From JADJOY01 sp016713535 [NCBI: Deltaproteobacteria bacterium] (lineage in GTDB: Bacteria > JADJOY01), in NCBI GenBank assembly GCA_016713535.1, contig JADJOY010000016.1, positions 124,001 through 188,000 of the forward strand: DNA of 64,000 nucleotides, written 5' to 3'. Shown here piece by piece: positions 15,795-25,209 of this stretch. Numbering within the stretch: the stretch's first letter is position 1; each line of letters starts with the position of its first letter. Both the position numbers and the translations under genes were made by a program. The notes below the pieces were generated by a model. That model was not told the DNA's origin. It was given only the letters and a program-made list of their open reading frames with translations, and did not search any database.

Positions 15795-17528
15795 GTGCTC
15801 GGCTCGGGGGAGAGGGAGGAGGACCGGCGCCGGTCGGTGATCGCCGCGGCGGTGCTCGTGGTCACGCTGCTCGCTGTGCCGCCGCGCTTCGCCGCGCTCC
15901 ACGACGCCGGGCCGTTCGTGTGGGACGACGGCATCCACCTCCTCGAGGGGCGCTGGCTCGAGACTGGCGCCGCCGCGCTCGCCAAGAGCGCCGAGCGCTG
16001 GCGCACCGAGCGCGCGACCGGCGAGGACGTGTGGCGCCTCGATCCCGAGGTCCAGTTCCTCACCAACGAGACCCAGGGCATGCCGCTCTACTTCCCCCGG
16101 CCGGGCTTCGCGGCCGCGGTGGCCATCGCGCTCCACTACACCCACGGCGCCGACTGGTCGGGCGCCCTGGTGTCGGCGATCGCCGGCGTGCTCACGGTGG
16201 CGCTGGTGACGTGGATCGGCGCGCGGCTGTGGGGCGCGCGGACCGGCGCCCTGGCCGGCGTGGCATTGGCACTCTCGGGCTGGCACGTGGCGTACAGCCG
16301 GATGGCCTTCGCGGAGTCGCTGAGCGTGTTGTTCGCGACGGCGGCGATCGGTCTGCTGGTGGCTGCGGGCGGGGGTACCCGCCGCCCCTACGGATCCGCT
16401 GGCGGCGACGATCCCTGCGCCCTCCGGACCGCGAGGCTCGTCGCGATCGGGCTGGTCTGGGGTGTCGCCTGCCTGTGCCAGGACCGGCTGCTGCCGATCG
16501 CGCTGGTGCCGGTGGTGCTCGCCTACTCGCGGCTGGCGCCGAGCCGCGGACGGCGCGCGGCGACGGCGCTCCGCGTGCTCCTCGCGATCGGCCTGCCGAT
16601 CGCGCTGCTGCAGGCGCTCGCCGAGCTTCCCTACTACGGCGCGATGCTCGCCCTCGCCCACTTCGGTCGCACCCTCCCCTACCCGACCCACGTCGAGCGC
16701 ATCCTCCGCCACTACGCGCAGGGAGCCGCGATCTCCGGCGTGCGCCCCGAGAACCTCCCGACCTATCCGTTCCTCTACGCGCGCCTGCTCGGCCCCGGGC
16801 TCGCGATCGCGCTGGTAGCCGGCGTGATCGCCGCGGTGCGCCGCCGCGACGTCCCGTCGCGCGCGCTCCTCGTGTGGCTGGTGCTGCCGATCGCGCCCGC
16901 CAGCCTCACCGCGGCCGGTGCGCGCTACGCCGCGGTCACGTTGCCCGCGGCGGCGCTGCTCGCGGGCTGGGCGCTCGATCCCGCGCACTGGCCAGCGCGG
17001 CTCCGCGAGCGGGTGAGCGGCCACGCGGCGTGGGTGCTCACGGCGCTCTTGATCGCGAGCTCGGTGCCGTTCGCGGTCGCGCCGGTGCGCTGGACCTCCG
17101 GCCATCGCGAGGCGATGGCCGTGGCCAAGGACATGGGGGTGCGGTGCGTGGTGAGCACAGACCCATTCGTGGACGCCGTGTATCTCGACTGGGACCCCAC
17201 GCGCGTCCGCCAGCCACCGCGCACCGGTGCCGACCTCACCGACGCCTGGGCCTACGGCTGCGGGATCTACGCCGTCGACGCGATCGGCGCCGTGCTGCGC
17301 ACCAAGGATCGCGGCCTCGACGAGGTGCTCGCCTCGTTCGAAGACGCCGACACGCAGCCGGTGCGGCTCCCCAACCCGGCGGCCGAGTCGATCCTCTTCC
17401 CCTTCGAGTACAACTTCTCGTTCACCACCACGCTGCGGTACCTGGCCGGACCGGAGCGCGAGCGCGCCGGCACGATCCGGCTCTATCCGCTCTCCTCCCT
17501 CGCACGCTCCGAGGGGGCGCCGCCGTGA
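15795..17528 (+). CDS. GT-C family membrane glycosyltransferase (PMT/ArnT-like), first of three
   Basis: The product is 577 residues with a GTG start at 15795 and roughly 9-11 hydrophobic helices over residues 15-430, followed by a soluble C-terminal part of about 140 residues. The first periplasmic loop has the acidic motif FVWDDGIHLLEGRW, the usual catalytic site of GT-C enzymes that use polyprenyl-phosphate sugars. Matching motifs in the next two genes (LWDDAVIHLEA, LWDDAIHHLEA) show that they are paralogues. The shared segment AELPYYGAML also recurs. It probably adds a sugar to a lipid, glycan or protein on the periplasmic face. A palindrome at 16365-16393 sits in frame in a cytoplasmic loop. 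The stop overlaps the next start (GTGA). Confidence 0.8.
   Translation: MLGSGEREEDRRRSVIAAAVLVVTLLAVPPRFAALHDAGPFVWDDGIHLLEGRWLETGAAALAKSAERWRTERATGEDVWRLDPEVQFLTNETQGMPLYFPRPGFAAAVAIALHYTHGADWSGALVSAIAGVLTVALVTWIGARLWGARTGALAGVALALSGWHVAYSRMAFAESLSVLFATAAIGLLVAAGGGTRRPYGSAGGDDPCALRTARLVAIGLVWGVACLCQDRLLPIALVPVVLAYSRLAPSRGRRAATALRVLLAIGLPIALLQALAELPYYGAMLALAHFGRTLPYPTHVERILRHYAQGAAISGVRPENLPTYPFLYARLLGPGLAIALVAGVIAAVRRRDVPSRALLVWLVLPIAPASLTAAGARYAAVTLPAAALLAGWALDPAHWPARLRERVSGHAAWVLTALLIASSVPFAVAPVRWTSGHREAMAVAKDMGVRCVVSTDPFVDAVYLDWDPTRVRQPPRTGADLTDAWAYGCGIYAVDAIGAVLRTKDRGLDEVLASFEDADTQPVRLPNPAAESILFPFEYNFSFTTTLRYLAGPERERAGTIRLYPLSSLARSEGAPP
16365..16393. repeat. GC palindrome inside the first GT-C gene
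   Basis: The sequence runs GCGGGCGGGGG, TACCC, then GCCGCCCCTACGG, an inverted repeat that encodes a Gly/Arg/Pro-rich loop. The same motif, GGGCGGGG...CCGCCCCTACG, occurs in frame at 18277-18305 in the next gene and between genes at 51079-51104. Confidence 0.55.
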
Positions 17529-19411
17529 GCGCGCCGAGCACGGGTGAGCGGCCCACGCGCTGGATGATCGTACTCGTGATCGCCGTCGCGACGATCGGCG
17601 GCGGGCTCACACGCACGTGCGAGGTGCTCCGCAACCCATCCCCGCTCTACCTGTGGGACGACGCCGTCATCCACCTCGAGGCCCAGTACCTGGTCTCCAT
17701 GGTCGACGCGCTTCGCACCGCCCGCGACCAGCGCCGAGAAGAGCGCGCGACCGGAAAGGACGTCTTCCGCGTCGAGGACGCGGTCGAGCGCTTCCGTCGC
17801 GAAGCGGCCGGCGTGCCGCCGACGTTCGGCCGCCCGCTCCACGATCTCGCGGCGCTGGTGACGATGGAGGCCTTGCGCGGGCGCGCGATCGCCGGCTCGA
17901 CGTGGGGACCGCTCGGCGACCCGCGACTGTGGGCGGTGCCGCTCACCTCCGCGATCGCGGGCGCCCTCACGATCCCGCTCGCGTTTCTCGTCGCGCGACG
18001 GCTGTGGGGGCCGGAGACCGGGCTCCGCGCCGCGGCGATCCTCGCGATGAGCGGAGCGCACCTCCTCTACTCGATGGAGGGTTTCAGCGAGGCGCTGCTG
18101 ATCTTGCTTCTCTACCTCGCGCTGTGGGTCCACCTGCGCGGACGGGCCGCGGTGGCGGCGCGGCCGGATCGGCCGCTCGCGGGGTCGCTCGGGCTCGGCC
18201 TGGTGCTGGGCGCGGGGATGCTGGTGCACTTCCGGTTCTCGATCCTGGCGGCCGTGTTTTTGGTCGCCGACGCGCTGCGGGCGGGGACGGCTTCCGCCCC
18301 TACGGAGGCCGCGCCGGGGAACGCGCCCGCGGCCCGCACGCCGGTTCGGCTCGCGCGGCTCTTCTGGGTCGGCGTGGGGATCGCGGCGATGCTCGCGCTC
18401 GCCGAGCTTCCCTACTACTTGCTGCTGATGGCGGCGAAGCAGCGCGGGATCGCGGTCCATCCCAAGACGTACCTCGAGCAGGTGCTGTTCGTGCTCGCAC
18501 CCGAGGGGCTCGGCTACGCGGGCAGCCTGGTGCGCTTCCGCCTCGGGAACCTGCTCACCTACCCGTTCGCGCTGGTGTACCTGTGCGGAGGAGTGGTGGC
18601 GGTGCTCGCGGTGCTCGGCCTGCGGCACTCACGATCAGCGAGCGGTTCCGCCGAGCCACGTCGCCCAGGGGTGCTCCTGGTGGCCGCGCTCTTCGCGCTG
18701 CCGCTCGCCTTCTACTCGCTGACGATCCCGCTCCTGCGCTATGGCGCGACCAGCTTCGCGCTCGCGCCGCTCTTCGCCGGGCGCGCGATCGAGGTCATCG
18801 AGTCTCGCTTCGCCGAGCGCGGTCGCCTCGCCGTCGCTCGCTGGACCGGTGCGGCGCTGATGGCGGCGGCCCTCGTCGAGGGTGGCCTGTTGCCCCTGAG
18901 CAGGTTGGTCGTTCCGAACGGCTACGCGGTCGCCCTCGAGCACATCGTGACGCGGGCGCCGAGCACCAGCGCCGCGAGCCCCCACCTCACCACGACGCCG
19001 CCCATCTCGTGGGCGCTGGCGGGTACCGGCTCGACGATCCCGATCCCCCGCAACGAGTCGGCGGTGAGCGCGGGGCGCGAGGCCGTGGCATTGGGCGCGC
19101 GCTGGCTCGTGGTGGACTCCCTCGTCGACTTCATGGACATCGACGGCCAGGGTTTCCCCGCCGAGGCGCGTTTCCTTCGCGGCGTCGAGGAGGCGTGCAG
19201 GTCGACGAGCCCGGTTCCCAACCCGTTCGGCGCCAGCCTGGTCCACGATCTGGAGCTCAACTACCGGCCCTTCCTCGACACGCTCGCGCTCCACCGCGAC
19301 GCGGCGGCGCGCCGCGCCGACCTCATCCGGCTCTATCCGCTCCGCCCCTGTGTCGGCGCGCCCTTCGTGCCGCCCCCTTCACCCGTCGCTCCGCCAGGAC
19401 CTCGCCCGTGA
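17525..19411 (+). CDS. GT-C family membrane glycosyltransferase, second of three
   Basis: The product is 628 residues from GTG 17525, which overlaps the previous TGA by four bases. It has a cleavable-looking or first membrane helix at about residues 15-30, then the catalytic-type loop LYLWDDAVIHLEA and about 10 more helices up to residue 450. A soluble domain of roughly 170 residues ends the protein. Shared segments with its neighbours include ALAELPYYLLLMA and the C-terminal pattern DLELNYRPFLDTL, equivalent to EFNYDV in the third copy. The open frame extends far upstream out of phase with any family sequence, so the coupled GTG is the natural start. A palindromic repeat lies in frame at 18277-18305. 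Confidence 0.8.
   Translation: MSAPSTGERPTRWMIVLVIAVATIGGGLTRTCEVLRNPSPLYLWDDAVIHLEAQYLVSMVDALRTARDQRREERATGKDVFRVEDAVERFRREAAGVPPTFGRPLHDLAALVTMEALRGRAIAGSTWGPLGDPRLWAVPLTSAIAGALTIPLAFLVARRLWGPETGLRAAAILAMSGAHLLYSMEGFSEALLILLLYLALWVHLRGRAAVAARPDRPLAGSLGLGLVLGAGMLVHFRFSILAAVFLVADALRAGTASAPTEAAPGNAPAARTPVRLARLFWVGVGIAAMLALAELPYYLLLMAAKQRGIAVHPKTYLEQVLFVLAPEGLGYAGSLVRFRLGNLLTYPFALVYLCGGVVAVLAVLGLRHSRSASGSAEPRRPGVLLVAALFALPLAFYSLTIPLLRYGATSFALAPLFAGRAIEVIESRFAERGRLAVARWTGAALMAAALVEGGLLPLSRLVVPNGYAVALEHIVTRAPSTSAASPHLTTTPPISWALAGTGSTIPIPRNESAVSAGREAVALGARWLVVDSLVDFMDIDGQGFPAEARFLRGVEEACRSTSPVPNPFGASLVHDLELNYRPFLDTLALHRDAAARRADLIRLYPLRPCVGAPFVPPPSPVAPPGPRP
18277..18305. repeat. GC palindrome inside the second GT-C gene
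   Basis: GCGGGCGGGGACGG is followed by CTT and CCGCCCCTACGG. It codes for a Gly/Ala/Pro-rich loop just after a membrane helix and closely matches the intergenic palindrome at 51079-51104. Confidence 0.55.
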
Positions 19412-21198
19412 AGTCGCGCGCGCTGACCGCAGGGCTCCTCGCCGCGATCATGCTCGCGGGGGGCTGGCTGCGCTTCGATCGCATCCGCGAGACGTCGCCC
19501 TTCCTGTGGGACGACGCCATCCACCACCTCGAGGCGGTGTGGCTCGGCGACGCGCTCCACTTCCTGCGCACCAGCGTCGAGCTCAAGCGCGCCGAGGCGC
19601 GGGGCGGCGGTGACCTGTGGACCTGGGAGGGCGAGCGCCACCGCTTCCACCAGACGGTGGGCGGGATCCCGCCTCGCTTCGGCCGCCCCGGGCACATGGT
19701 GCTGGTCACCGCGGCAATGGCGGCGGTCGGCCCGGTGCCGTGGGCCGGGCCGCTGGTGGCCGCGAGCTGCGGCACGCTCTCGATCGCGGCTCTCTTCGCG
19801 CTGGTCCTGGGCGCGCGCAGGAACGATCGGGAGGCGCCGGTGATCGCGCTCCTCGCCGCCGCGTTCCTCGCCTTCGACCCGCTCTCGGTGCGCCTCTCCC
19901 GGGAAGGGCTCGCCGACGCCGATGGGGCCTTCTTCGCGCTGCTCGCGATCGGCGCCTACGTGCGCGCGCGGCGTCCCGGGATGGGCCTGGCGCCCACCGC
20001 GCTCGCCGGTTTGCTCGCGGGGTTCTCGTTCACGGTCCAGACCCGGAACTTCCTGGTGGTCGCGATGCTCGCCGGGTGGGAGCTCGCACCCGGCGCTCTC
20101 TCCGCCGGGCGCCGCGTGGGCGAGCGCACCCGCCGCGCAGCCACGCTCCTCGCCTGCGCCGCGCTCTTCCCGGTGCTCTGCGAGCTGCCCTACTACGGCG
20201 CGCTCCTGATCGGCCGCGCCCATGGCATCGCGCCCCAGGTACGCAGCTACGTGCTGCAGGTGATCGGCATCTTCGCCAACCACCACTACGCCAAGCGCGA
20301 CTACGTCCAGGCCTCCGGGCTCGCCAACCTCGCGAGCTACCCCTCCCTCTTCCACTCGCTCGCGGGGAGCTGGCTGCCACAGCTCGTGGCGCTCGGCGGG
20401 TTGGCGGTGGTGCAACGCCAGGCGCTCGCCCGCCACGGCGAGGAGCGCGCGGCCCGGCTGGTGCCGCTCACCTGGCTCATCGGAACGTTCTTGTTCCTTT
20501 CTGTCACCGCGCCGCTCGGACGCTACGCGTCCCTCTTCGTGCCGGCGCTCGCGTGGGTGAGCGCGGAGGGTCTCGCCGCGGCGCTGCGGCGGGCGCGCGT
20601 GCGAGGGCCGACGCCCTCCGGCGACGGTCATGGACACTCCCCGGCGCAACGACTATTTTCCCGGCGACTGGCGGCGACCTGGCTCGTCGCCGGCACGATC
20701 GCGCTCGGGATCCAGGCTCGCGCCGGGGCGCTCGAGTCCGGCGTCGCCGAGCCGGGCTACGCAGCCGCGGTGGCCTGGATGCGCGCTCACGGCGGACCTC
20801 GTCACGTGACCACGACCCCCTACGTGAGCCAGGTGTGGGCGGGCGTCGGCGAGGCCGAGTTCCTGCCTGGCACCGAGAGCGAGCTCGCGAAGCTCGTCGA
20901 GTCCGGTCACCGTCATCTGCTCGTCGACCTGATCCGGAACTTCTTCCTCGGCCCCTTCAGCGCCAAGGGAGAGGTGCTGAAGCAAGTGGCGGCGCGCTGC
21001 CCGCTCGCGGCCACCTTCCCGAACACGTGGGCCGAGCGCCCCGAATACCTCTTCGAGTTCAACTACGACGTGCGCGAGACCTGGCACCGCATCGAGTCCG
21101 CACACGCCGATCGGAGCGGCGAGATCGAAATCTACGACCTCGCCGCCTGTTCCCCGCCTTTCGCCGCGACCTCCCCCGAGCTGCCAGCGGAGCCCTGA
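19408..21198 (+). CDS. GT-C family membrane glycosyltransferase, third of three
   Basis: The product is 596 residues, starting at GTG 19408 with a four-base overlap with the previous stop. MKSRALTAGLLAAIMLAGG forms the first helix, then the loop FLWDDAIHHLEAVW carries the acidic GT-C motif. Multiple helices follow to about residue 430, with ELPYYGALLIG as in the paralogues, and a C-terminal soluble domain ends with YLFEFNYDVRETW. The three genes have diverged well beyond recent duplication but keep the loop-1 motif, so they probably add different sugars or act at successive steps. A GT2 gene begins directly after its stop, which suits a donor-making or chain-building partner. Confidence 0.8.
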   Translation: MKSRALTAGLLAAIMLAGGWLRFDRIRETSPFLWDDAIHHLEAVWLGDALHFLRTSVELKRAEARGGGDLWTWEGERHRFHQTVGGIPPRFGRPGHMVLVTAAMAAVGPVPWAGPLVAASCGTLSIAALFALVLGARRNDREAPVIALLAAAFLAFDPLSVRLSREGLADADGAFFALLAIGAYVRARRPGMGLAPTALAGLLAGFSFTVQTRNFLVVAMLAGWELAPGALSAGRRVGERTRRAATLLACAALFPVLCELPYYGALLIGRAHGIAPQVRSYVLQVIGIFANHHYAKRDYVQASGLANLASYPSLFHSLAGSWLPQLVALGGLAVVQRQALARHGEERAARLVPLTWLIGTFLFLSVTAPLGRYASLFVPALAWVSAEGLAAALRRARVRGPTPSGDGHGHSPAQRLFSRRLAATWLVAGTIALGIQARAGALESGVAEPGYAAAVAWMRAHGGPRHVTTTPYVSQVWAGVGEAEFLPGTESELAKLVESGHRHLLVDLIRNFFLGPFSAKGEVLKQVAARCPLAATFPNTWAERPEYLFEFNYDVRETWHRIESAHADRSGEIEIYDLAACSPPFAATSPELPAEP

Positions 21199-21965
21199 AT
21201 GACCGACATCGCGCCCTCCCATTCGCGTGATCCGAGCGTGCCGCACGAGGTCGAGCTCTCCGTGGTCATGCCTGCCTACAACGAGGAGGGCGAACGTCGC
21301 CGACACCGTGCCGCTGCGCCACCGCGCTCGCCGGCACCCCGGGCGGCTTCGAGGTCATCGTCGTCAACGACGGCTCCAAGGACCGCACCGCGGAGGTGCT
21401 CGCGGCGACGCAGCAGGAGGTCCCCGAGCTGCGCGTGCTCCTCCAGGATCCGAACCGTGGCTACGGCGCGGCGATCCGGCGCGGCATCTCGGAGTCGCGT
21501 GGACGGCTGCTCGCGACCATCGACTCCGATGGTCAGTTCGATCCCGCCGACATCCCGCGCATGCGCGAGCGCATGGGCGACGGCATCCACTGCGTGGCCG
21601 GTTACCGCACCGCGAAGAAGGACACGCTGCCGCGCGTGGTCGCGAACTGGGGCTACAACCTGCTCACCAAGATGCTGGTCGGCATCGACTTCCGCGACTC
21701 GCAGTGCGCGCTCAAGATCTTCGACGGCGACCTGATCCGGACCATCCGCACCGAAGCCGTCGGCTTCACCTTCCCCAGCGAGATCCTGGTGAAGCTCGTG
21801 AACATGGGCTATCGCGTGGTCGAGGAGCCGGTGAACCACGCGCACCGCGCGGCCGGTCAGTCGAACATCCGCTTCTTCCGCACCACGCGCATCATGTTCA
21901 TCTTCCTGCTCTACATGCGCTTCAAGGTGTTCCTCTACCGCGGGCACCTGATCGAAGCGCCGTAG
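21199..21965 (+). CDS. GT2 glycosyltransferase (polyprenyl-phosphate transferase-like), frameshifted
   Basis: Starting at ATG 21199, the frame reads VELSVVMPAYNEEG and is then disrupted. Between about 21289 and 21312 the reading moves twice by one base, after which the family sequence continues to 21965: FEVIVVNDGSKDRT, LATIDSDGQFDPAD (the DxD-like site), CALKIFDGDLI and VNHAHRAAGQSNIRF. Two one-base insertions, in the run GGAGGG and in GTGCC, restore a 254-residue protein. This resembles dolichol/polyprenyl-phosphate mannosyl- or glucosyltransferases, which would make the lipid-linked donor for the three GT-C enzymes just upstream. There is no C-terminal membrane pair; only a hydrophobic stretch with FIFLLYMRF. 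The break is more likely sequencing error than decay. Confidence 0.75.
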
Positions 21966-22083
21966 CCGGGTCCGCTCGCGGCGCGACCGTCTCCGCGAGG
22001 CGGGCACGGGGGTCGGCGGAGGGCCGCGCTCCGTCGCGGCCGAGGCTTCTCGTTCACGCACGATCCGGGCATGCGGACCGTCT

Positions 22084-22944
22084 ATGCTCGCGCTCGTGGA
22101 CGCGAGCGACACGAGCGCCGACCGCGAGAGCGACCACCCCTGGTGGCCGCCCGATCCGGACACGATCGCGCTGCCGATCGTGTGCAAGCCGTCTCCGTTC
22201 CTGTGGTTCGCGGCCGCGCTGTTCGGGCTCATGGCGCCGCTTTGTTTCTGCATCGGCCTCTTCCCGCAGTGGATCGACCCGACCGCGCCGTGGCCACTCG
22301 AGCTGCGCATCCCGTTCATCGTGATCGGCGGGCTGATCACGTGGGTGTTCGTGACGCTCCGGATCTTCCTCCGCACCACCACCCTCGACCGGAGCGGCGT
22401 CTCGATCCGGAGCTGGCTCGGTGGCGCCGAGACGCGACTTCGCTGGGACGACGTCCGCTTCCTCGACCTGGGCCTCACCCACCAGAGCAGCACCCTCGAG
22501 TTCGGCGACGACCTCGCGCGTCGCCAGGGCCTGAGCGCCAGCTTCCACCTCGGCTTCCGCGACGCGGTCGCCGGGTTCCGGGCGTTCGTCGTTCCGCGCC
22601 TCGCCTACGACGTCGCGGAGCGCATCGCGGTCGGTGACGCGGTGACGTTCCCGCAGTGGACGCCGCTCACGCTGGAGCGCACCAAGCGACGCCCGCCCAA
22701 GCACTTCCTGCGGGTGGATTCGCGCGGGATCGAGGCGCGGCTCATCCGCCGTTCCCTCGAGCTCGCCTGGTCGGACGTGACCGGCTACGTCGTGCTCTCC
22801 GAGCACGCAGGGATCCTCACCAGCCCGAAAGGCGAGATTCCGATCGACGCGACGATCTCGAACGGGCTCGCGCTGCTCGCGACCCTTCCGGCGCTGCTCG
22901 CCGCCCACGGGATCGAGCAGGACGGTGCGGCCCGGTCCTCGTAG
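22084..22944 (+). CDS. Membrane protein with PH-like domains
   Basis: The product is 286 residues. Two membrane helices lie at about residues 38-61 and 75-95. The rest is two beta-rich segments: one after the helices (TTTLDRSGVSIRSWLGG...RLRWDDVRFLDLG) and one near residue 205 (LRVDSRGIEARLIRRSLELAWSDV). Both have the layout of bacterial PH-like domains, in which a strand pair is followed by W-x-D-V. Such proteins are common and of unknown function. It is on the same strand as the glycosyltransferase genes but 118 bases away. The start is uncertain; GTG 22096 is an alternative. Confidence 0.55.
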   Translation: MLALVDASDTSADRESDHPWWPPDPDTIALPIVCKPSPFLWFAAALFGLMAPLCFCIGLFPQWIDPTAPWPLELRIPFIVIGGLITWVFVTLRIFLRTTTLDRSGVSIRSWLGGAETRLRWDDVRFLDLGLTHQSSTLEFGDDLARRQGLSASFHLGFRDAVAGFRAFVVPRLAYDVAERIAVGDAVTFPQWTPLTLERTKRRPPKHFLRVDSRGIEARLIRRSLELAWSDVTGYVVLSEHAGILTSPKGEIPIDATISNGLALLATLPALLAAHGIEQDGAARSS

Positions 22945-23292
22945 CGATCGCCGCCAGAGGCCCAGCCGCTGACGCGACGTTCGTTGCCGATCGATCCACC
23001 GCCTGGATCTTTCTGCCGGGACGTCGAGCGCCCGCATGCTCGGGCTCGATCAGGTCACGCCCGACAACCCGCCTCGGGTTTGACCGACACTTTCGCCCGC
23101 CTGCGCGAAATCGCTAAAGTCCACCGGGGCTTTCCGATCCACGACCCACCCGAAAGCGACGCGACGAGGAGCCGCCTGTAGTCCTCGGGGACCGCGAATC
23201 TCGAGGGGCACGCCGATTGCTCGGGTAACGCTGACCATCCGCCGCGCCCCTCGCCGGGCGCGGCCCCGAGCGATCGTTCGACGAGAGGATCC
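22945..23292. other. Intergenic region
   Basis: These 348 bases before the GGDEF/EAL gene contain no coding frame I trust. The only clear item is GAGAGGAT at 23284-23291, which can serve as the ribosome site for ATG 23293. No promoter was recognised. Confidence 0.45.
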
Positions 23293-25125
23293 ATGGCCGA
23301 CGCCACCGAGGTCGTTCGTGTTCTGATCGCCGACGACGATGCGGTGGACCGCGCTGCGGTCCACCGCATGCTGAGCCGGTCCGAGCCGGCCTTCGCTCTG
23401 TCCGAGGCGGCCACCGCCCAAGCCCTCCTCGAGCGCCTCGCCAGCGACACCGTCGATGTCGTGATCCTGGACCGTCACCTCGGCGATGCCGAAGGGCTCG
23501 ACCTCGTCCCGCTGCTCCTCGGCGCCGAGCGCAACGCGCCTCCGCGCTGCGCGATCATCATGGTTACCGGATTGGGTGACGAGCGCAGCGCGGTTCGCGC
23601 GCTCCGCGCTGGCGTCCACGACTACCTACCGAAGGACGGGCTCAACCGCGAGGTGCTCGAGCAGTCCATCCACGGCTGCCTGCGCTGGCTCGACAACGAG
23701 CGCGAGCGCCGCGAGACCACCCAGCGCCTCACGCGTCTGGGCATGTACGACACCTTGACCGGCCTGCCCAACCGCAATCTCTTCTACGACCGACTCGAAC
23801 AGGCCCGGCTGGCGACCGCGCGCGGCGGCGCGCCGTTCGCGCTCTTCATGATGGACCTCGACTTCTTCAAGGAGGTGAACGACACCCTCGGTCACGAGGC
23901 TGGCGACCGCCTGCTCCACGAGGTGGGGCACCGCCTGCGCGGCATCACTCGCCAGACGGACAGCTTCGCGCGTCTCGGCGGCGACGAGTTCGCCGGGTTG
24001 CTGGTGGGTGTCGACTCGATCGAGGCCGCGGTCGCGGTCGCCGAGAAGGTGTGCGCATCGATCCGCGAGCCGGTGCTGATCGACGGCCAGATGGTGTCGG
24101 TGGGCGTGTCGGTGGGTATCGCGCTGGTGCGCGATCCCAACCTCGATGCGCGCGCCCTCATGTGCTGGGCCGACCAGGCGATGTATCGCGCGAAGCGCGA
24201 AGGCCGCGATTACGACGTGTTCAGCGAGCACGACGAGCTGCCCGAGGCGCGGCCGCTGTTGATCGCGGCGCAGCTCCAGCAGGCGCTCGATCGCAACGAG
24301 ATCTTCCTCCACTTCCAGCCCAAGATCGATCTCGGCACCGGAGAGGTGGTGGGATTCGAGGCGCTGGCACGCTGGATCAGCCCCACGCTCGGCGAGGTGT
24401 CCCCCGCCGAGTTCATCCCCATCGCGGAACGCTCGACCACGATTCGCCGCCTCACGCACCGCGTGCTCGAGCTCTCGCTCGAACAGATCCGGTGCTGGCG
24501 TGAGTCGGGGCTCGACACCTCGGTCGCGGTGAACGTCTCGGCGCGAGCGCTCGACGACGATGGGCTCGGCCCCTTCATCGCGAGCGAGCTCGAAGCGCGC
24601 GATGTCCCGGCCCGCGTGCTCACGCTCGAGATCACCGAGACCGCGTTGGTCGCGAGCACCGCGCGCGCGCGGAGCGTGCTGCGCGCGATCACCGATCTGG
24701 GCGTCTCGATCTCGATCGACGACTTCGGGGCGGGTTACACCTCGTTTCGGTACCTGCGGGAGCTCGACATCAGCGAGATCAAAGTCGACGGTCTCTTCGT
24801 CACGCACCTCGAGGGCGGGCCACGCGACTCGTCGATCGTGCGCTCGATCGCCGAGCTGGCGCGTGGCTTCGGCGTGCGCCTGGTGGCCGAAGGCATCGAA
24901 TCGGCGGACCTGTGGGCCACGCTGCGAGGGCTCGGCTGCCACATCGGCCAGGGGTTCAGCATCGCCCGCCCCATGGCGGGGGCCGAGATCCCGCTCTGGG
25001 AACGAAGCTGGCTCAGCCGCGTGCGAACCCAGCGAGAGTTCTACAGCGGGGTGAGACGAGTCGCCGCGGCGGAGCTCCGTCGGAGTCGTGCGAGTAACGA
25101 CGGGGTGTCGGCTTATGATCAGTAG
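23293..25125 (+). CDS. Receiver-GGDEF-EAL response regulator (c-di-GMP turnover)
   Basis: The product is 610 residues, cytosolic. Residues 5-125 are a CheY-like receiver with acidic pocket D14-D16, phospho-acceptor D60, T92 and K114. Residues 150-310 are a diguanylate cyclase with an intact GGDEF site (229-233) and an upstream RxxD inhibitory site (R220-D223), so product feedback is expected. Residues 325-580 are a phosphodiesterase with EAL at 356-358, VNVSA, LEITET, SIDDFGAGY, K-V-D and VAEGIES, all the residues needed for catalysis. Both activities look intact, so phosphorylation may set their balance. It lies 625 bases upstream of the kai-type operon on the same strand and is a candidate output, but no direct link is seen. 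Confidence 0.93.
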   Translation: MADATEVVRVLIADDDAVDRAAVHRMLSRSEPAFALSEAATAQALLERLASDTVDVVILDRHLGDAEGLDLVPLLLGAERNAPPRCAIIMVTGLGDERSAVRALRAGVHDYLPKDGLNREVLEQSIHGCLRWLDNERERRETTQRLTRLGMYDTLTGLPNRNLFYDRLEQARLATARGGAPFALFMMDLDFFKEVNDTLGHEAGDRLLHEVGHRLRGITRQTDSFARLGGDEFAGLLVGVDSIEAAVAVAEKVCASIREPVLIDGQMVSVGVSVGIALVRDPNLDARALMCWADQAMYRAKREGRDYDVFSEHDELPEARPLLIAAQLQQALDRNEIFLHFQPKIDLGTGEVVGFEALARWISPTLGEVSPAEFIPIAERSTTIRRLTHRVLELSLEQIRCWRESGLDTSVAVNVSARALDDDGLGPFIASELEARDVPARVLTLEITETALVASTARARSVLRAITDLGVSISIDDFGAGYTSFRYLRELDISEIKVDGLFVTHLEGGPRDSSIVRSIAELARGFGVRLVAEGIESADLWATLRGLGCHIGQGFSIARPMAGAEIPLWERSWLSRVRTQREFYSGVRRVAAAELRRSRASNDGVSAYDQ

Positions 25126-25168
25126 TGCGCAACCGGACTCCCCCGCCTGGCCGGCCCCTGCGTACCGC

Positions 25169-25209
25169 CCGGTGACATCCGTTCTCGAACCGAGCCGCGA
25201 TGTCACCGG
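25169..25209. terminator. 11-bp inverted repeat after the GGDEF-EAL gene
   Basis: CCGGTGACATC (25169-25179) is perfectly complementary to GATGTCACCGG (25199-25209) across a 19-base loop, 43 bases after the stop codon. There is no T tract, so it may be a transcript-end structure, or an operator at the head of the next operon's leader. Confidence 0.4.

Noticed and set aside
15920-19411. A 1163-codon frame that could be one fused glycosyltransferase
   Set aside because: Only the part from 17525 has family sequence; the upstream part is out of phase with the first GT-C gene, which has its own good frame.
22945-23292. Possible small gene before the GGDEF/EAL protein
   Set aside because: Short frames exist but have no ribosome site and read as Arg/Pro-rich shadow sequence.
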